64,000 nt of DNA from Enterocola sp045654205. GTDB lineage: Bacteria > Bacteroidota > Bacteroidia > Bacteroidales > Paludibacteraceae. This document shows positions 18,262-28,905 of the stretch, in pieces. Every line of letters starts with the position of its first letter. Within the stretch, counting starts at the first letter, position 1. The DNA is taken from positions 1-64,000 of the forward strand of contig JAZOMZ010000025.1 of NCBI GenBank assembly GCA_045654205.1, read 5' to 3'. The notes under the pieces are model-generated. The model had not been told where the DNA came from. It ran no database searches and saw nothing but the letters and a program-made list of their open reading frames with translations. A program made the translations under genes and the position numbers.

Positions 18262-19629
18262 ATGAAAAGATTTTTCAATATATTGCTTCTATTTGTTTTG
18301 GTGTTATTCTTCTCTTGTAATCAGGGTGTTGATACAAAAAATCATAGAGATTTACCACAGATTCTAGAATCAGACACACTAGTTGTAGCCACTTTGTATG
18401 GTCCTATTTCATACTTTAATTATAAGGAGAATGAGATGGGTTACGAGTATGAGTTTGTAAAACAATTATGTAAGGAATTAAATGTGGAATTAAAGCTTTA
18501 TGTTGCTCAAAATTTAAATTCAATGTTAGAAATGTTAGAAAATTCCAACGTGGATTTAGTTGCATATAGAGTCCCATATACAGAAGAGAACAAAGAAAAA
18601 ATAGAATTTACAAAGAGAGAATATATTTCTAATCAGGTTCTAGTTCAATGCAAATCTGATACAATAGTAAAGGATGTGTTGCAATTGTCAGGTAAGAAGG
18701 TAATAGTACCTGATAATTCAATTTATTCTAAACGGATACATTTTCTAAACGACGAAATTGGTGGAGGAATTATAGTAGAATACTCTCCTGATACAATAAA
18801 GGTAGAAGATTTGATTGCAGATGTCGCTCACCACAAAATCAGTTATACATTTGCAGAAAAAGATATTGCACGTTTAAATAAGACATATTTTGGAAATTTA
18901 GATTATAGTTTAGATGTTAGTTTTCCGCAGAGAGCTGCATGGTGTGTATCAAAACAATCTTCAGAACTATTAGAATACATAAATACGTGGGTAAAGAAAT
19001 CAAATAAAACAGCAACAAATTCAGCGATTTATAATAAGTACTTTGAAAAAAGTAAATATTTTGAATCAGAAGGATATAAGAAAATACCAAGTCATAATAG
19101 GATTTCTTCATATGACGAATATTTTAAGAAATATGCCTCAATTGTCGGTTGGGATTGGAGACTTTTAGCAGCAATAGCATATAAAGAATCCAAATTTGAT
19201 CCAACTGTAGTATCTTGGGCTGGTGCATGTGGTATTATGCAGATAATGCCAACAACTGCGATCTCACTTGGTTTAACAGAGGAAGAATTTCATGATCCAG
19301 AGAAGAATATTAAAGCTTCCGTACAATACTTAAGGAAAATGGAAAAATTATTTCCTAATATAACAGATACTAATGAGCAGGTTAAATTTGTGTTAGCCTC
19401 TTATAATGCAGGACCTGGTCATATTTTTGATGCTAGAGCTTTAGCTGTAAAAAATGGATTAGATCCAGATATTTGGGAAAATGTAAAAGATTATTTACGA
19501 ATGAAATCAGACCCTATTTACTATAATGATGAAGTATGTAAATATGGATATTGCAGGGGTGAAGAACCAATAAATTATGTAGATGAAATTATGAGAAAAT
19601 ATAGTGAATATATTCTTTGGGCGAAATAA
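18262..19629 (+). CDS. MltF-like lytic transglycosylase lipoprotein
   Basis: The 455-residue lipoprotein (lipobox LFFSC, Cys19) joins a periplasmic solute-binding protein family 3 domain (about 30-250) to a C-terminal SLT domain (about 285-440). The catalytic glutamate lies in AIAYKESKFDP (Glu309) with SWAGACGIMQIMP downstream. This is the MltF arrangement: membrane-bound murein cleavage with a regulatory ligand-binding domain. An in-frame ATG nine codons earlier (18235) exists, but the signal peptide starts naturally at MKRFFNILLL. Confidence 0.88.
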   Translation: MKRFFNILLLFVLVLFFSCNQGVDTKNHRDLPQILESDTLVVATLYGPISYFNYKENEMGYEYEFVKQLCKELNVELKLYVAQNLNSMLEMLENSNVDLVAYRVPYTEENKEKIEFTKREYISNQVLVQCKSDTIVKDVLQLSGKKVIVPDNSIYSKRIHFLNDEIGGGIIVEYSPDTIKVEDLIADVAHHKISYTFAEKDIARLNKTYFGNLDYSLDVSFPQRAAWCVSKQSSELLEYINTWVKKSNKTATNSAIYNKYFEKSKYFESEGYKKIPSHNRISSYDEYFKKYASIVGWDWRLLAAIAYKESKFDPTVVSWAGACGIMQIMPTTAISLGLTEEEFHDPEKNIKASVQYLRKMEKLFPNITDTNEQVKFVLASYNAGPGHIFDARALAVKNGLDPDIWENVKDYLRMKSDPIYYNDEVCKYGYCRGEEPINYVDEIMRKYSEYILWAK

Positions 19630-19648
19630 TCCTGAATTTTTAGCAATA

Positions 19649-19680
19649 AAAAAGGGAGACTTATTCAAGTCTCCCTTTTT
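19649..19680. terminator. Bidirectional terminator between MltF-like gene and rpoC
   Basis: A 14-bp stem (19649-19662 and 19667-19680) with loop ATTC has A and T runs at its ends. It lies between two convergent genes, and rpoC ends at 19695. Confidence 0.88.
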
Positions 19681-19694
19681 CTATGGAATACTAC

Positions 19695-22600
19695 TTATTC
19701 AGCAGCACTTTCTTCTTTTGTTTCGATTAGATTGCGTTTAGCTTCCATGATTTTTTCATATTCTTCACGAGAAGCAACTACAATTTTTTCGTAAGCTGAA
19801 AGACCAGTACCAGCAGGGATTAAACGACCTGTAATAACGTTTTCTTTCATACCTTCTAGGTAGTCAACTTTACCGTTAATAGCAGCATCATTCAATACTT
19901 TTGTGGTTTCTTGGAACGAAGCAGCAGACATGAAGCTTGTGGTTTGAAGTGCAGCACGTGTGATACCTTGTAAGATTTGGTTAGAGGTAGCAGGAACTGC
20001 TTCACGAGTTTCAACAGTGCGTAAGTCTTTACGTTTTAGAGCACTATTTTCGTCGCGTAGCTTGCGAGCTGTTACTATTTGACCACGTTGGAAGATTTCT
20101 GAGTCACCAGCATCTGTAACAACATATTTGCCCCAGATTTGGTTATTTTCTTCCATAAATGCTTGTTTGTCTACAATTTGTTTTTCAAGGAAGTGTGTAT
20201 CGCCTGGATCGTCGATTTCAACTTTACGCATCATTTGACGAACGATAACTTCAAAGTGTTTGTCATTGATTTTCACACCTTGAGAACGATATACGTCTTG
20301 AACTTCATTCACAATGTATTCTTGAACTGCAGTAGGACCTTTGATAGCTAGGATATCAGAAGGAGTGATTGCACCATCTGATAATGCACCACCTGCACGT
20401 ACGAAGTCATTTTCTTGAACCAAGATTTGTTTAGAAAGTGGAACTAAATAGATCTTTTCTTTACCAATCTTAGGAGTAATAATGATTTCACGTTGACCAC
20501 GTTTGATTTTACCGAAGCTAACTTCACCATCAATTTCTGATACGATAGCAGGGTTTGAAGGATTACGAGCTTCAAATAATTCTGTTACACGTGGAAGACC
20601 ACCGGTGATGTCACCTACTTTACTAACAACACGAGGTATTTTGAATAATGTTTGACCTACTTGGATGTCAGCATTTTCGTCAAGTGAGATGTGAGCACCT
20701 ACTGGAAGTGTATATGTGCGAACCACTTTGCCTTTTTCGTCATGCACTTGAGCAGAAGGAATTTTGTTTTTGTCTTTGTCCTTAGCCTCAACGATAATTT
20801 TTTCTTTAAGACCAGTTTGTTCGTCAGATTCAACTTTGTATGTAATATTTTCAATTACATTTTCAAATTTGATCTTACCTTTTACTTCAGAGATAACTAC
20901 AGCGTTGAATGGGTCCCATTCACATATTGCATCACCTTTTTTAATCTTAGCACCATTCTTAACGAAGATAGTTGATGCATAAGGGATATTTTGTGTTGTT
21001 AAAACAACTTTAGTATTAGGTTCAACAATACGAAGTTCTGTTAAACGGCTAACAACGATTTCATCACCAGATTCAGCTTTAACTGTACGAAGTTCGTCTA
21101 TTTCTAGAACACCATCGTAACGAGAAATTAATTTGTTTTCTGTTGCAACGTTGGCAGCCACACCACCCACGTGGAAAGTACGAAGAGTAAGCTGAGTACC
21201 TGGCTCACCGATAGATTGAGCAGCAATTACACCAACAGCTTCACCTTTTTGTACCATACGTCCAGTAGCAAGGTTGCGACCATAACATTTAGCACAAACA
21301 CCTTTCTTAGATTCGCAGGTAAGAACTGAACGAATTTCTACTTGTTCAATAGAAGAGTCTTGGATAGCCTTAGCTGCTTCTTCTGTGATTTCTTCACCAG
21401 CACCTACAATTATTTTTTCAGTAACAGGGTGAATAATATCGTGAACAGATACACGACCCAAGATTCTTTCATATAGAGAAGAAATTACGTCTTCGTTATT
21501 CTTAAGTTCAGTAGCAATTAGACCACGAAGAGTACCACAGTCTTCTTCTTGGATAATTACGTCGTGAGAAACGTCAACAAGACGACGAGTTAAGTAACCA
21601 GCATCGGCAGTTTTTAACGCTGTATCCGCAAGACCCTTACGAGCACCGTGAGTAGAAATAAAGTATTCTAGCACAGATAGACCTTCCTTAAAGTTAGAAA
21701 GAATAGGGTTTTCAATGGTTTGACCACCTTCAGCACCAGCTTTTTGAGGTTTAGCCATCAGACCACGCATACCGCATAACTGACTAATCTGAGTACGAGA
21801 ACCACGGGCACCTGAGTCCAACATCATATATACAGAGTTGAAACCTTGGTCGTCTTTCTTAAGTTGATCCATCAAGATATTTGATAGATTATTGTTAACG
21901 TGTGTCCAAGTATCAATAATTTGGTTATAACGTTCGTTGAAGGTAATGAAGCCCATGCTATAATCGCTAAGGATTGCTTCAACTTTGTCGTAACCTTCTT
22001 GTACTAATTTTTCTTTTTCAGCAGGGATAATAACGTTTTCAAGGTTGAATGATAGACAGCCTTTGAACGCCATATAGTAACCTAAGTTCTTGATGTCATC
22101 AAGGAAATCTGCTGTACGAGCTACACCACAAACTGCAATTACTTTGCTAATGATGTCACGTAGAGATTTTTTAGTAATAAGAGTATTGATATAACCAACT
22201 TCTTCTGGAACGCATTCGTTGAATAAAACGCGACCAACAGTGGTGTCAATTAATTTAGTTACTAATAAACCGTTTTCAACATCTTTAGTTTTAACAGTAA
22301 TTTTAGTGTTAAGTGTGACGCGACGTTCGTTGTACGCAATATTTACTTCTTCAGGAGAATAGAATTTTAATCCTTCGCCCATAGCGCCAGAACGTTCTTT
22401 GGTCATATAGTATAGACCAAGAATCATATCTTGTGATGGTACTGTAATAGGAGCACCATTGGCAGGGTTAAGAATGTTGTGAGAAGCTAACATAAGGATT
22501 TGAGCCTCAAGGATAGCTTCGTTACCAAGTGGTAAGTGAACAGCCATTTGGTCACCGTCGAAGTCGGCGTTGAACGCGGTACAAGCAAGTGGGTGAAGTT

Positions 22601-23975
22601 GGATAGCTTTACCCCCAATCATCTTAGGTTGGAATGCTTGAATACCTAAACGGTGAAGAGTAGGTGCACGGTTTAAAAGAACTGGGTGTCCTTTCATTAC
22701 GTGTTCAAGAATATCCCAAACTACTGTATCTTTTCTATCTACAATTTTCTTAGCAGATTTTACAGTTTTTACAATACCACGTTCGATAAGTTTACGAATA
22801 ATAAATGGTTTGTAAAGTTCTGTAGCCATGTCTTTTGGAAGACCACATTCGTGCATACGAAGTTCTGGACCAACGACGATAACAGAACGAGCAGAGTAGT
22901 CAACACGTTTACCTAATAAGTTTTGACGGAAACGACCTTGTTTACCTTTCAAGCTATCAGATAATGATTTAAGAGCACGGTTTGCGTCTGCTTTAACAGC
23001 AGTAGATTTACGTGTATTATCGAATAAAGAGTCTACAGCTTCTTGTAACATACGTTTTTCGTTGCGTAAGATTACATCTGGAGCCTTAATTTCGATAAGT
23101 TTTTTTAGACGGTTGTTACGGATGATTACACGACGATAAAGGTCATTTAAGTCTGATGTAGCAAAACGACCACCATCAAGTGGAACCAATGGACGTAGTT
23201 CTGGTGGAATTACAGGTACTACATTGATAACCATCCATTCTGGTTTATTGCGATGTTTAGAAGCACGGAATGACTCAATAACTTGAAGACGTTTTAATGC
23301 TTCTGTTTTACGTTGTTGAGATAGGTCTGTGCTAGCTTTGTCACGTAATTCGTATGAAACTTTATCTAGGTCTATACGCATCAACATATCTTGGATAGCG
23401 TCAGCACCCATCTTAGCGATGAATTTGTTTGGATCGCTATCGTCAAGGAATTGATTTTCGCGTGGAAGTTCATCCATGATAGTTTCATATTCCTCTTCGC
23501 TTAGTGTATCACCTACAGCTAGATTTGTACAGATACCAGCTTGAATTACCACATATTTTTCATAATATATGATAGAGTCAAGTTTCTTTGTAGGAAGTCC
23601 TAAAAGGTAACCAATTTTATTAGGTAATGAACGGAAATACCAGATGTGAGCAACAGGAACAACTAATTTAATGTGTCCCATACGTTCACGACGTACTTTT
23701 TTCTCAGTAACGTCAACACCACAACGGTCACAAGTGATTCCTTTATAGCGGATGCTTTTATATTTACCACAGTGACATTCGTAATCTTTAGTAGGACCAA
23801 AGATACGTTCGCAGAACAGACCATCACGTTCTGGTTTGTAAGTACGATAGTTGATGGTTTCTGGTTTTAGCACTTCACCACTAGATTGTTTTAGAATCTC
23901 TTCTGGAGATGCTAGGCCAATGGTGATTTTGCTAAAATTGGTTTTTTGTTTATTATTTTCACTTCTAAATGCCAT
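19695..23975 (-). CDS. rpoC: DNA-directed RNA polymerase beta' subunit
   Basis: The 1426-residue beta' subunit carries the N-terminal zinc-binding motif CHCGKYKSIRYKGITCDRCG, the catalytic NADFDGDQMAVH with its three Mg-binding aspartates, and the trigger-loop region. The second zinc site is CESKKGVCAKCYGRNLA. A C-terminal acidic Glu-rich tail ends the protein. It starts 9 bp after rpoB. Several antisense open frames inside it are shadows. Confidence 0.98.
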   Translation of the reverse strand: MAFRSENNKQKTNFSKITIGLASPEEILKQSSGEVLKPETINYRTYKPERDGLFCERIFGPTKDYECHCGKYKSIRYKGITCDRCGVDVTEKKVRRERMGHIKLVVPVAHIWYFRSLPNKIGYLLGLPTKKLDSIIYYEKYVVIQAGICTNLAVGDTLSEEEYETIMDELPRENQFLDDSDPNKFIAKMGADAIQDMLMRIDLDKVSYELRDKASTDLSQQRKTEALKRLQVIESFRASKHRNKPEWMVINVVPVIPPELRPLVPLDGGRFATSDLNDLYRRVIIRNNRLKKLIEIKAPDVILRNEKRMLQEAVDSLFDNTRKSTAVKADANRALKSLSDSLKGKQGRFRQNLLGKRVDYSARSVIVVGPELRMHECGLPKDMATELYKPFIIRKLIERGIVKTVKSAKKIVDRKDTVVWDILEHVMKGHPVLLNRAPTLHRLGIQAFQPKMIGGKAIQLHPLACTAFNADFDGDQMAVHLPLGNEAILEAQILMLASHNILNPANGAPITVPSQDMILGLYYMTKERSGAMGEGLKFYSPEEVNIAYNERRVTLNTKITVKTKDVENGLLVTKLIDTTVGRVLFNECVPEEVGYINTLITKKSLRDIISKVIAVCGVARTADFLDDIKNLGYYMAFKGCLSFNLENVIIPAEKEKLVQEGYDKVEAILSDYSMGFITFNERYNQIIDTWTHVNNNLSNILMDQLKKDDQGFNSVYMMLDSGARGSRTQISQLCGMRGLMAKPQKAGAEGGQTIENPILSNFKEGLSVLEYFISTHGARKGLADTALKTADAGYLTRRLVDVSHDVIIQEEDCGTLRGLIATELKNNEDVISSLYERILGRVSVHDIIHPVTEKIIVGAGEEITEEAAKAIQDSSIEQVEIRSVLTCESKKGVCAKCYGRNLATGRMVQKGEAVGVIAAQSIGEPGTQLTLRTFHVGGVAANVATENKLISRYDGVLEIDELRTVKAESGDEIVVSRLTELRIVEPNTKVVLTTQNIPYASTIFVKNGAKIKKGDAICEWDPFNAVVISEVKGKIKFENVIENITYKVESDEQTGLKEKIIVEAKDKDKNKIPSAQVHDEKGKVVRTYTLPVGAHISLDENADIQVGQTLFKIPRVVSKVGDITGGLPRVTELFEARNPSNPAIVSEIDGEVSFGKIKRGQREIIITPKIGKEKIYLVPLSKQILVQENDFVRAGGALSDGAITPSDILAIKGPTAVQEYIVNEVQDVYRSQGVKINDKHFEVIVRQMMRKVEIDDPGDTHFLEKQIVDKQAFMEENNQIWGKYVVTDAGDSEIFQRGQIVTARKLRDENSALKRKDLRTVETREAVPATSNQILQGITRAALQTTSFMSAASFQETTKVLNDAAINGKVDYLEGMKENVITGRLIPAGTGLSAYEKIVVASREEYEKIMEAKRNLIETKEESAAE

Positions 23976-23984
23976 AGTACTTTT

Positions 23985-26900
23985 TTATTCTAAGTTGATG
24001 CTAAGACCTAAGCCACGTAATTCGTGTAGTAATACGTTAAGTGATTCTGGAATTCCAGCTTGTGGAATTGGGTCACCTTTAACTATAGCTTCATAAGCTT
24101 TAGCACGTCCTACAACGTCGTCAGATTTAATTGTCAAGATTTCTTGAAGGATGTGTGATGCGCCGAATGCTTCTAGCGCCCAAACTTCCATCTCACCGAA
24201 ACGTTGACCACCAAATTGAGCTTTACCACCAAGAGGTTGTTGAGTAATAAGTGAGTAAGGACCGATAGAACGAGCGTGCATTTTGTCTTCTACCATGTGG
24301 CCTAACTTCAACATATAAATAACACCTACAGTAGCAGGTTGGTCAAATCTTTCACCAGTACCACCATCGTATAGGTAAGTTTTACCATATCTAGGAATAC
24401 CAGCTTTGTCAGTCCATGTATTTAAATCATCTAATGATGCACCGTCAAAGATAGGAGTAGCAAATTTAACTCCAAGTTCTTTACCTGCCCAACCTAGAAC
24501 TGTTTCAAAGATTTGTCCCAAGTTCATACGAGAAGGCACACCTAGTGGGTTAAGAACGATATCTACAGGAGTACCATCTTCTAGGAATGGCATATCCTCT
24601 TGACGAACAATACGTGATACAATACCTTTATTACCGTGACGACCAGCCATCTTGTCACCAACGCGGATTTTACGTTTTTTAGCGATGTAGATTTTAGCTA
24701 GTTGAACGATTCCAGAAGGAAGATCGTCGCCAACGCTCATGTTATATTTTTCACGTTTAAGAACTGCATCTAGTTCTTTATATTTACGTAAGTAGTTAAG
24801 GATTACGTCACGAATTAGATCATTTTTGTGAGCATCCGCAGTCCATTTACTTACTTGAACAGTGGTATAATCGATTTCTAGTAATTGTTTTTGTGTAAAC
24901 TTATTACCTTTAGCAATCAAATCAGCACCTAAGAAGTCTTTAACACCTTGAGAAGTTTTACCGTTAGTAAGAACCATCAACTTATCAACAAGAATGTTTT
25001 TAAGTTTAGCAACATTTTCTTCGAAGCGAGCTTCCATTGCTGCAATTTGGACTTTCTCTTCAGATTTTTCTTTCTTAGTTTTTTGTGCTTTAGAGAATAA
25101 GCGTTTACCAATAACAACACCACTTAATGATGGATTAGCTTTTAAAGAAGCATCTTTCACATCTCCTGCTTTATCACCAAAGATTGCACGAAGAAGTTTT
25201 TCTTCTGGAGAAGGATCAGATTCACCTTTAGGAGTGATTTTACCAATAAGGATGTCACCAGGTTTAACTAATGCACCAACACGAATAATACCATTTTCGT
25301 CTAGGTCTTTAGTAGCTTCTTCACTTACGTTTGGAATATCCGCTGTAAGCTCTTCCATGCCACGTTTTGTTTCACGCACTTCAAGTGTGTATTCATCAAC
25401 GTGTACAGATGTTAGTAAGTCTTCACGAACAACACGTTCATTGATTACAATCGCGTCCTCATAGTTGTAACCTTTCCAAGGCATGAATGCCACTTTAAGG
25501 TTTCTACCAATAGCAAGTTCACCTTTTTGTGTTGAGTAACCTTCTGTCAAGATTTGACCTTTAGTTACTTTGTCGCCTTTCTTACAGATAGGACGAAGGT
25601 CAATAGTTGTGCTTTGGTTAGTTTTTTGGAACTTAGGAAGATTGTATTCTTTAACAGGTTCGTCAAAGCGAACGAATAATTCTTCTTCTGTATATTCGTA
25701 TTTAATGCGAATAGTATTTGCATCTACATATTCAATAACACCATCACGTTCTGCAACGATTTGTGTACGTGAATTTTGTACTAATTGTCCTTCTATACCA
25801 GTACCTACGATAGGAGATTCTGTACGTAGAAGTGGAACAGCTTGACGCATCATGTTAGAACCCATCAGCGCACGGTTTGCGTCGTCGTGTTCTAGGAATG
25901 GAATAAGTGCAGCAGCAATAGATGCAATTTGTTGAGGAGCCACGTCCATTAATTCAACCTCTTCTGGAGCAACGATTGGGAAATCACTGTCTTGACGAGA
26001 TTTAACACGAGAACGGATGAATGAACCGTCGTCGTTTAATGGAGCATTACCTTGAGCAATGATTTTATTTTCTTCTTCTTCTGCAGCAAGGTAAACGACT
26101 TCGTCTTTATTTAGGTTAACAATCTTATTTTCAACTTTACGATATGGAGTTTCAATGAAACCTAAATCGTTAATCTTCGCGAATACGCAAAGTGAGTTGA
26201 TAAGACCGATGTTTGGACCTTCAGGAGTTTCGATAGGACATAGACGACCATAGTGAGTATAGTGAACGTCACGTACTTCGAAACCAGCTCTTTCACGAGA
26301 AAGACCACCAGGACCAAGTGCAGATAAACGACGTTTGTGAGTGATTTCTGCAAGTGGGTTGGTTTGGTCCATGAATTGTGATAACGCATTAGTTCCAAAG
26401 AACGAATTAATTACTGAAGAAATAGTCTTAGCATTAATTAAGTCGATTGGAGTAAATACTTCGTTGTCACGAACATTCATTCTTTCGCGAATAGTACGAG
26501 CCATGCGAGCTAGACCTATACCGAATTGGTTGTAAAGTTGTTCACCAACAGTACGAACACGACGGTTACTTAAGTGGTCAATATCGTCAACGTCTGCTTT
26601 AGAGTTGATAAGTTCAATTAAATATTGAATAATAGCTATAATATCTTCTCTTGTCAATACCTTAATCTCTGCAGCTATATCAAGATTTAATTTACGATTA
26701 ATACGATAACGACCAACATCACCTAGGTCATAACGTTTTTCAGAGAAGAATAGGTTATTAATAACTTCGCGTGCACTAGCTTCGTCAGTAGGTTCTGCGT
26801 TACGTAGTTGGCGATAGATATAATAAACAGCTTCTTTTTCTGAGTTACAAGAGTCCTTTTGTAATGTGTTGTATATAATAGTATAGTCAGACATATTGGC

Positions 26901-27785
26901 ATCTTCGCGGTGAAGAAGAATTGTAGAAACACCAGTTTCTATAATTTTGTCAATATGATCTGCTTCTAGAATAGTTTCACGATCAATGATTACTTCGTTA
27001 CGATCTATAGAAACTACTTCTCCTGTATCTTCGTCAGCAAAGTCTTCTACCCAAGTTTTAAGTACGCGAGCAGCTAATTTTCTGCCAATAGCCTTTTTAA
27101 GGTTGGCTTTAGTTGCTTTAACTTCTTCTGCTAGGTTGAAAATTTCAAGAATGTCTTTGTCACTTTCAAAACCTACTGCACGAAGTAGGGTAGTTACAGG
27201 TAATTTTTTCTTACGGTCAATGTAAGCATACATTACGTTGTTAATGTCTGTTGTAAATTCTATCCATGAACCACGGAATGGAATAATACGAGCAGAATAT
27301 AACTTAGTACCATTGGTATGCATATTTTGTCCGAAGAACACACCTGGAGAACGGTGTAATTGAGATACAACTACACGTTCTGCACCATTGATTACGAATG
27401 TACCTTTGTCGGTCATATAAGGAATAGGACCTAGATACACATCTTGAATTACAGTTTCAAAATCTTCGTGTTCTGCGTCGGTGCAAGATAATCTAAGTTT
27501 AGCTTTAAGTGGAACATTATATGTAAGTCCACGGTCGATACACTCTTCTATAGAATAGCGAGGAGGATCAATATAGTAGTCTAGAAACTCTAATACAAAG
27601 TTGTTTCTAGTGTCATTAATAGGAAAGTTTTCGGCAAAAACCTTATACAATCCTTCGTTTTTTCTTTTTTCCGGAGGAGTATCTAGTTGGAAGAAATCCC
27701 TAAATGATTTAAGTTGAACTTCTAGGAAGTCTGGGTATTCCAACGGATTTTTTATTGATGAGAAATTTATTCTGTTGTTACTCAT
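23985..27785 (-). CDS. rpoB: DNA-directed RNA polymerase beta subunit
   Basis: The 1266-residue beta subunit has the rifampicin-binding region near FFGTNALSQFMDQTNPLAEITHKR-like sequence, the KMAGRHGNKG motif and the C-terminal GGKAQFGGQRFGEMEVWALEA segment. It forms the catalytic core with beta'. It is separated from rplL by 148 bp that hold a terminator-like hairpin, so its level may be set below that of the ribosomal proteins by partial termination. Confidence 0.98.
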   Translation of the reverse strand: MSNNRINFSSIKNPLEYPDFLEVQLKSFRDFFQLDTPPEKRKNEGLYKVFAENFPINDTRNNFVLEFLDYYIDPPRYSIEECIDRGLTYNVPLKAKLRLSCTDAEHEDFETVIQDVYLGPIPYMTDKGTFVINGAERVVVSQLHRSPGVFFGQNMHTNGTKLYSARIIPFRGSWIEFTTDINNVMYAYIDRKKKLPVTTLLRAVGFESDKDILEIFNLAEEVKATKANLKKAIGRKLAARVLKTWVEDFADEDTGEVVSIDRNEVIIDRETILEADHIDKIIETGVSTILLHREDANMSDYTIIYNTLQKDSCNSEKEAVYYIYRQLRNAEPTDEASAREVINNLFFSEKRYDLGDVGRYRINRKLNLDIAAEIKVLTREDIIAIIQYLIELINSKADVDDIDHLSNRRVRTVGEQLYNQFGIGLARMARTIRERMNVRDNEVFTPIDLINAKTISSVINSFFGTNALSQFMDQTNPLAEITHKRRLSALGPGGLSRERAGFEVRDVHYTHYGRLCPIETPEGPNIGLINSLCVFAKINDLGFIETPYRKVENKIVNLNKDEVVYLAAEEEENKIIAQGNAPLNDDGSFIRSRVKSRQDSDFPIVAPEEVELMDVAPQQIASIAAALIPFLEHDDANRALMGSNMMRQAVPLLRTESPIVGTGIEGQLVQNSRTQIVAERDGVIEYVDANTIRIKYEYTEEELFVRFDEPVKEYNLPKFQKTNQSTTIDLRPICKKGDKVTKGQILTEGYSTQKGELAIGRNLKVAFMPWKGYNYEDAIVINERVVREDLLTSVHVDEYTLEVRETKRGMEELTADIPNVSEEATKDLDENGIIRVGALVKPGDILIGKITPKGESDPSPEEKLLRAIFGDKAGDVKDASLKANPSLSGVVIGKRLFSKAQKTKKEKSEEKVQIAAMEARFEENVAKLKNILVDKLMVLTNGKTSQGVKDFLGADLIAKGNKFTQKQLLEIDYTTVQVSKWTADAHKNDLIRDVILNYLRKYKELDAVLKREKYNMSVGDDLPSGIVQLAKIYIAKKRKIRVGDKMAGRHGNKGIVSRIVRQEDMPFLEDGTPVDIVLNPLGVPSRMNLGQIFETVLGWAGKELGVKFATPIFDGASLDDLNTWTDKAGIPRYGKTYLYDGGTGERFDQPATVGVIYMLKLGHMVEDKMHARSIGPYSLITQQPLGGKAQFGGQRFGEMEVWALEAFGASHILQEILTIKSDDVVGRAKAYEAIVKGDPIPQAGIPESLNVLLHELRGLGLSINLE

Positions 27786-27867
27786 ACGAGGTTAATATCA
27801 AACGGTTAAAGACTAACTCGTGATTGCTTTTTAACAATGTGGAAAAGCAGACCACTATTTTAAGCAT

Positions 27868-27906
27868 AAAAAGGTTTAGAACCTTATTTTGCTAAGGTTC
27901 TAAACC
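27868..27906 (-). terminator. Attenuator-like hairpin between rplL and rpoB
   Basis: A perfect 14-bp stem (27873-27886 with 27893-27906) and 6-nt loop is followed, on the minus strand, by five T. It lies in the 148-bp gap between rplL and rpoB and has the form of an intrinsic terminator. A second 7-bp hairpin (27910-27916 with 27922-27928) precedes it. Because rpoB has no obvious promoter of its own, partial termination is the likely role. Confidence 0.75.
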
Positions 27907-27933
27907 GAGCCTCCTGATTTACAGGAAGTTAGA

Positions 27934-28314
27934 TTATTTTAACTCAACTTCAGCACCAGCTTCAGTAAGTTGTTTTTTCAATGCTTCAGCTTCGTCTTTG
28001 CTTACACCTTCTTTTACGTTAGCAGGAGCTGCGTCAACGATATCTTTAGCTTCTTTTAGGCCAAGACCTGTTAGTTCTTTAACTAGTTTTACGATAGCTA
28101 GTTTGTTAGCACCAGCTGATTTTAATACTACGTCAAAAGATGTTTTTTCTTCAGCAGCAGGAGCAGCAGCACCAGCAGCAGCTGGGCCAGCAACAGCTAC
28201 AGCAGCAGCTGCAGGTTCGATACCATATTCATCTTTTAAAATTTGAGCTAGTTCGTTTACGTCTTTAACGGTTAGGTTTACTAGTTCTTCTGCAAGTTTC
28301 TTTAAATCTGCCAT
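27934..28314 (-). CDS. rplL: 50S ribosomal protein L7/L12
   Basis: The 126-residue stalk protein has an N-terminal dimerisation helix, an Ala-rich hinge (about 36-52) and a C-terminal domain with KLAIVKLVKELTGLGLKEAK and AGAEVELK. It recruits translation factors to the ribosome. It lies 46 bp after rplJ, the gene for its anchor L10. Confidence 0.97.
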   Translation of the reverse strand: MADLKKLAEELVNLTVKDVNELAQILKDEYGIEPAAAAVAVAGPAAAGAAAPAAEEKTSFDVVLKSAGANKLAIVKLVKELTGLGLKEAKDIVDAAPANVKEGVSKDEAEALKKQLTEAGAEVELK

Positions 28315-28360
28315 TTTTATAAAATTTAAAAAGTTTTTACTAATTTGTTGTTTTTGGTAA

Positions 28361-28888
28361 TTATTCTCTCTCGCCTAGTGTTTTTAACACGCCATGGATT
28401 GTATTGCCTCCAGATTGAAGTGCAGAAAGCACATTTTGCATTGGAGATTGTAACAAGCCGATGATTTCGCCAAGAAGTTCTTCCCTAGATTTAAGGGCTA
28501 CAAGAGCATCTAATTGATCAGCACCAATATACATGCTTTCGTAAACATAAGCTGCTTTCAATACTGGTTTGCCGTTGTTTGCTTTGTCTTTGCTTAATTC
28601 TTTGATAAGACGAGCAGGAGCATTACCATTGTTTGAGAACATTATAGAGGTAGAGCCACTTAGAGTGCCGTAGATTTCGCTGAAATCAGCATCTAGACCT
28701 TCTAATGCCTTTTGGAACAAGGTGTTTTTAACCACCATTAATTTTACGTCTTTCTCGAAACATGCTTTACGTAAAAGGTGAGTTCTTTCTGCGTTTAATT
28801 CAGAAGTATCAGTTACGTAGAAGTGGTCATATTGACCAATTGTTTCTTGAATAAGAGCTATTACATTTGCTTTATCTTCCTTTTTCAT
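28361..28888 (-). CDS. rplJ: 50S ribosomal protein L10
   Basis: The 175-residue L10 anchors L7/L12 dimers to 23S rRNA. Family segments include FYVTDTSELNAERTHLLRK, VVKNTLFQKAL and the C-terminal helices that bind L12. It begins 17 bp after rplA, so no long L10-type leader is present directly upstream. Confidence 0.95.
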   Translation of the reverse strand: MKKEDKANVIALIQETIGQYDHFYVTDTSELNAERTHLLRKACFEKDVKLMVVKNTLFQKALEGLDADFSEIYGTLSGSTSIMFSNNGNAPARLIKELSKDKANNGKPVLKAAYVYESMYIGADQLDALVALKSREELLGEIIGLLQSPMQNVLSALQSGGNTIHGVLKTLGERE

Positions 28889-28905
28889 AACAGTAATTTT
28901 AGTGG

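Noticed and set aside
20691..20975. Antisense open frames inside rpoC and rpoB
   Set aside because: They are low-complexity shadows of strongly conserved genes on the other strand and lack their own signals.
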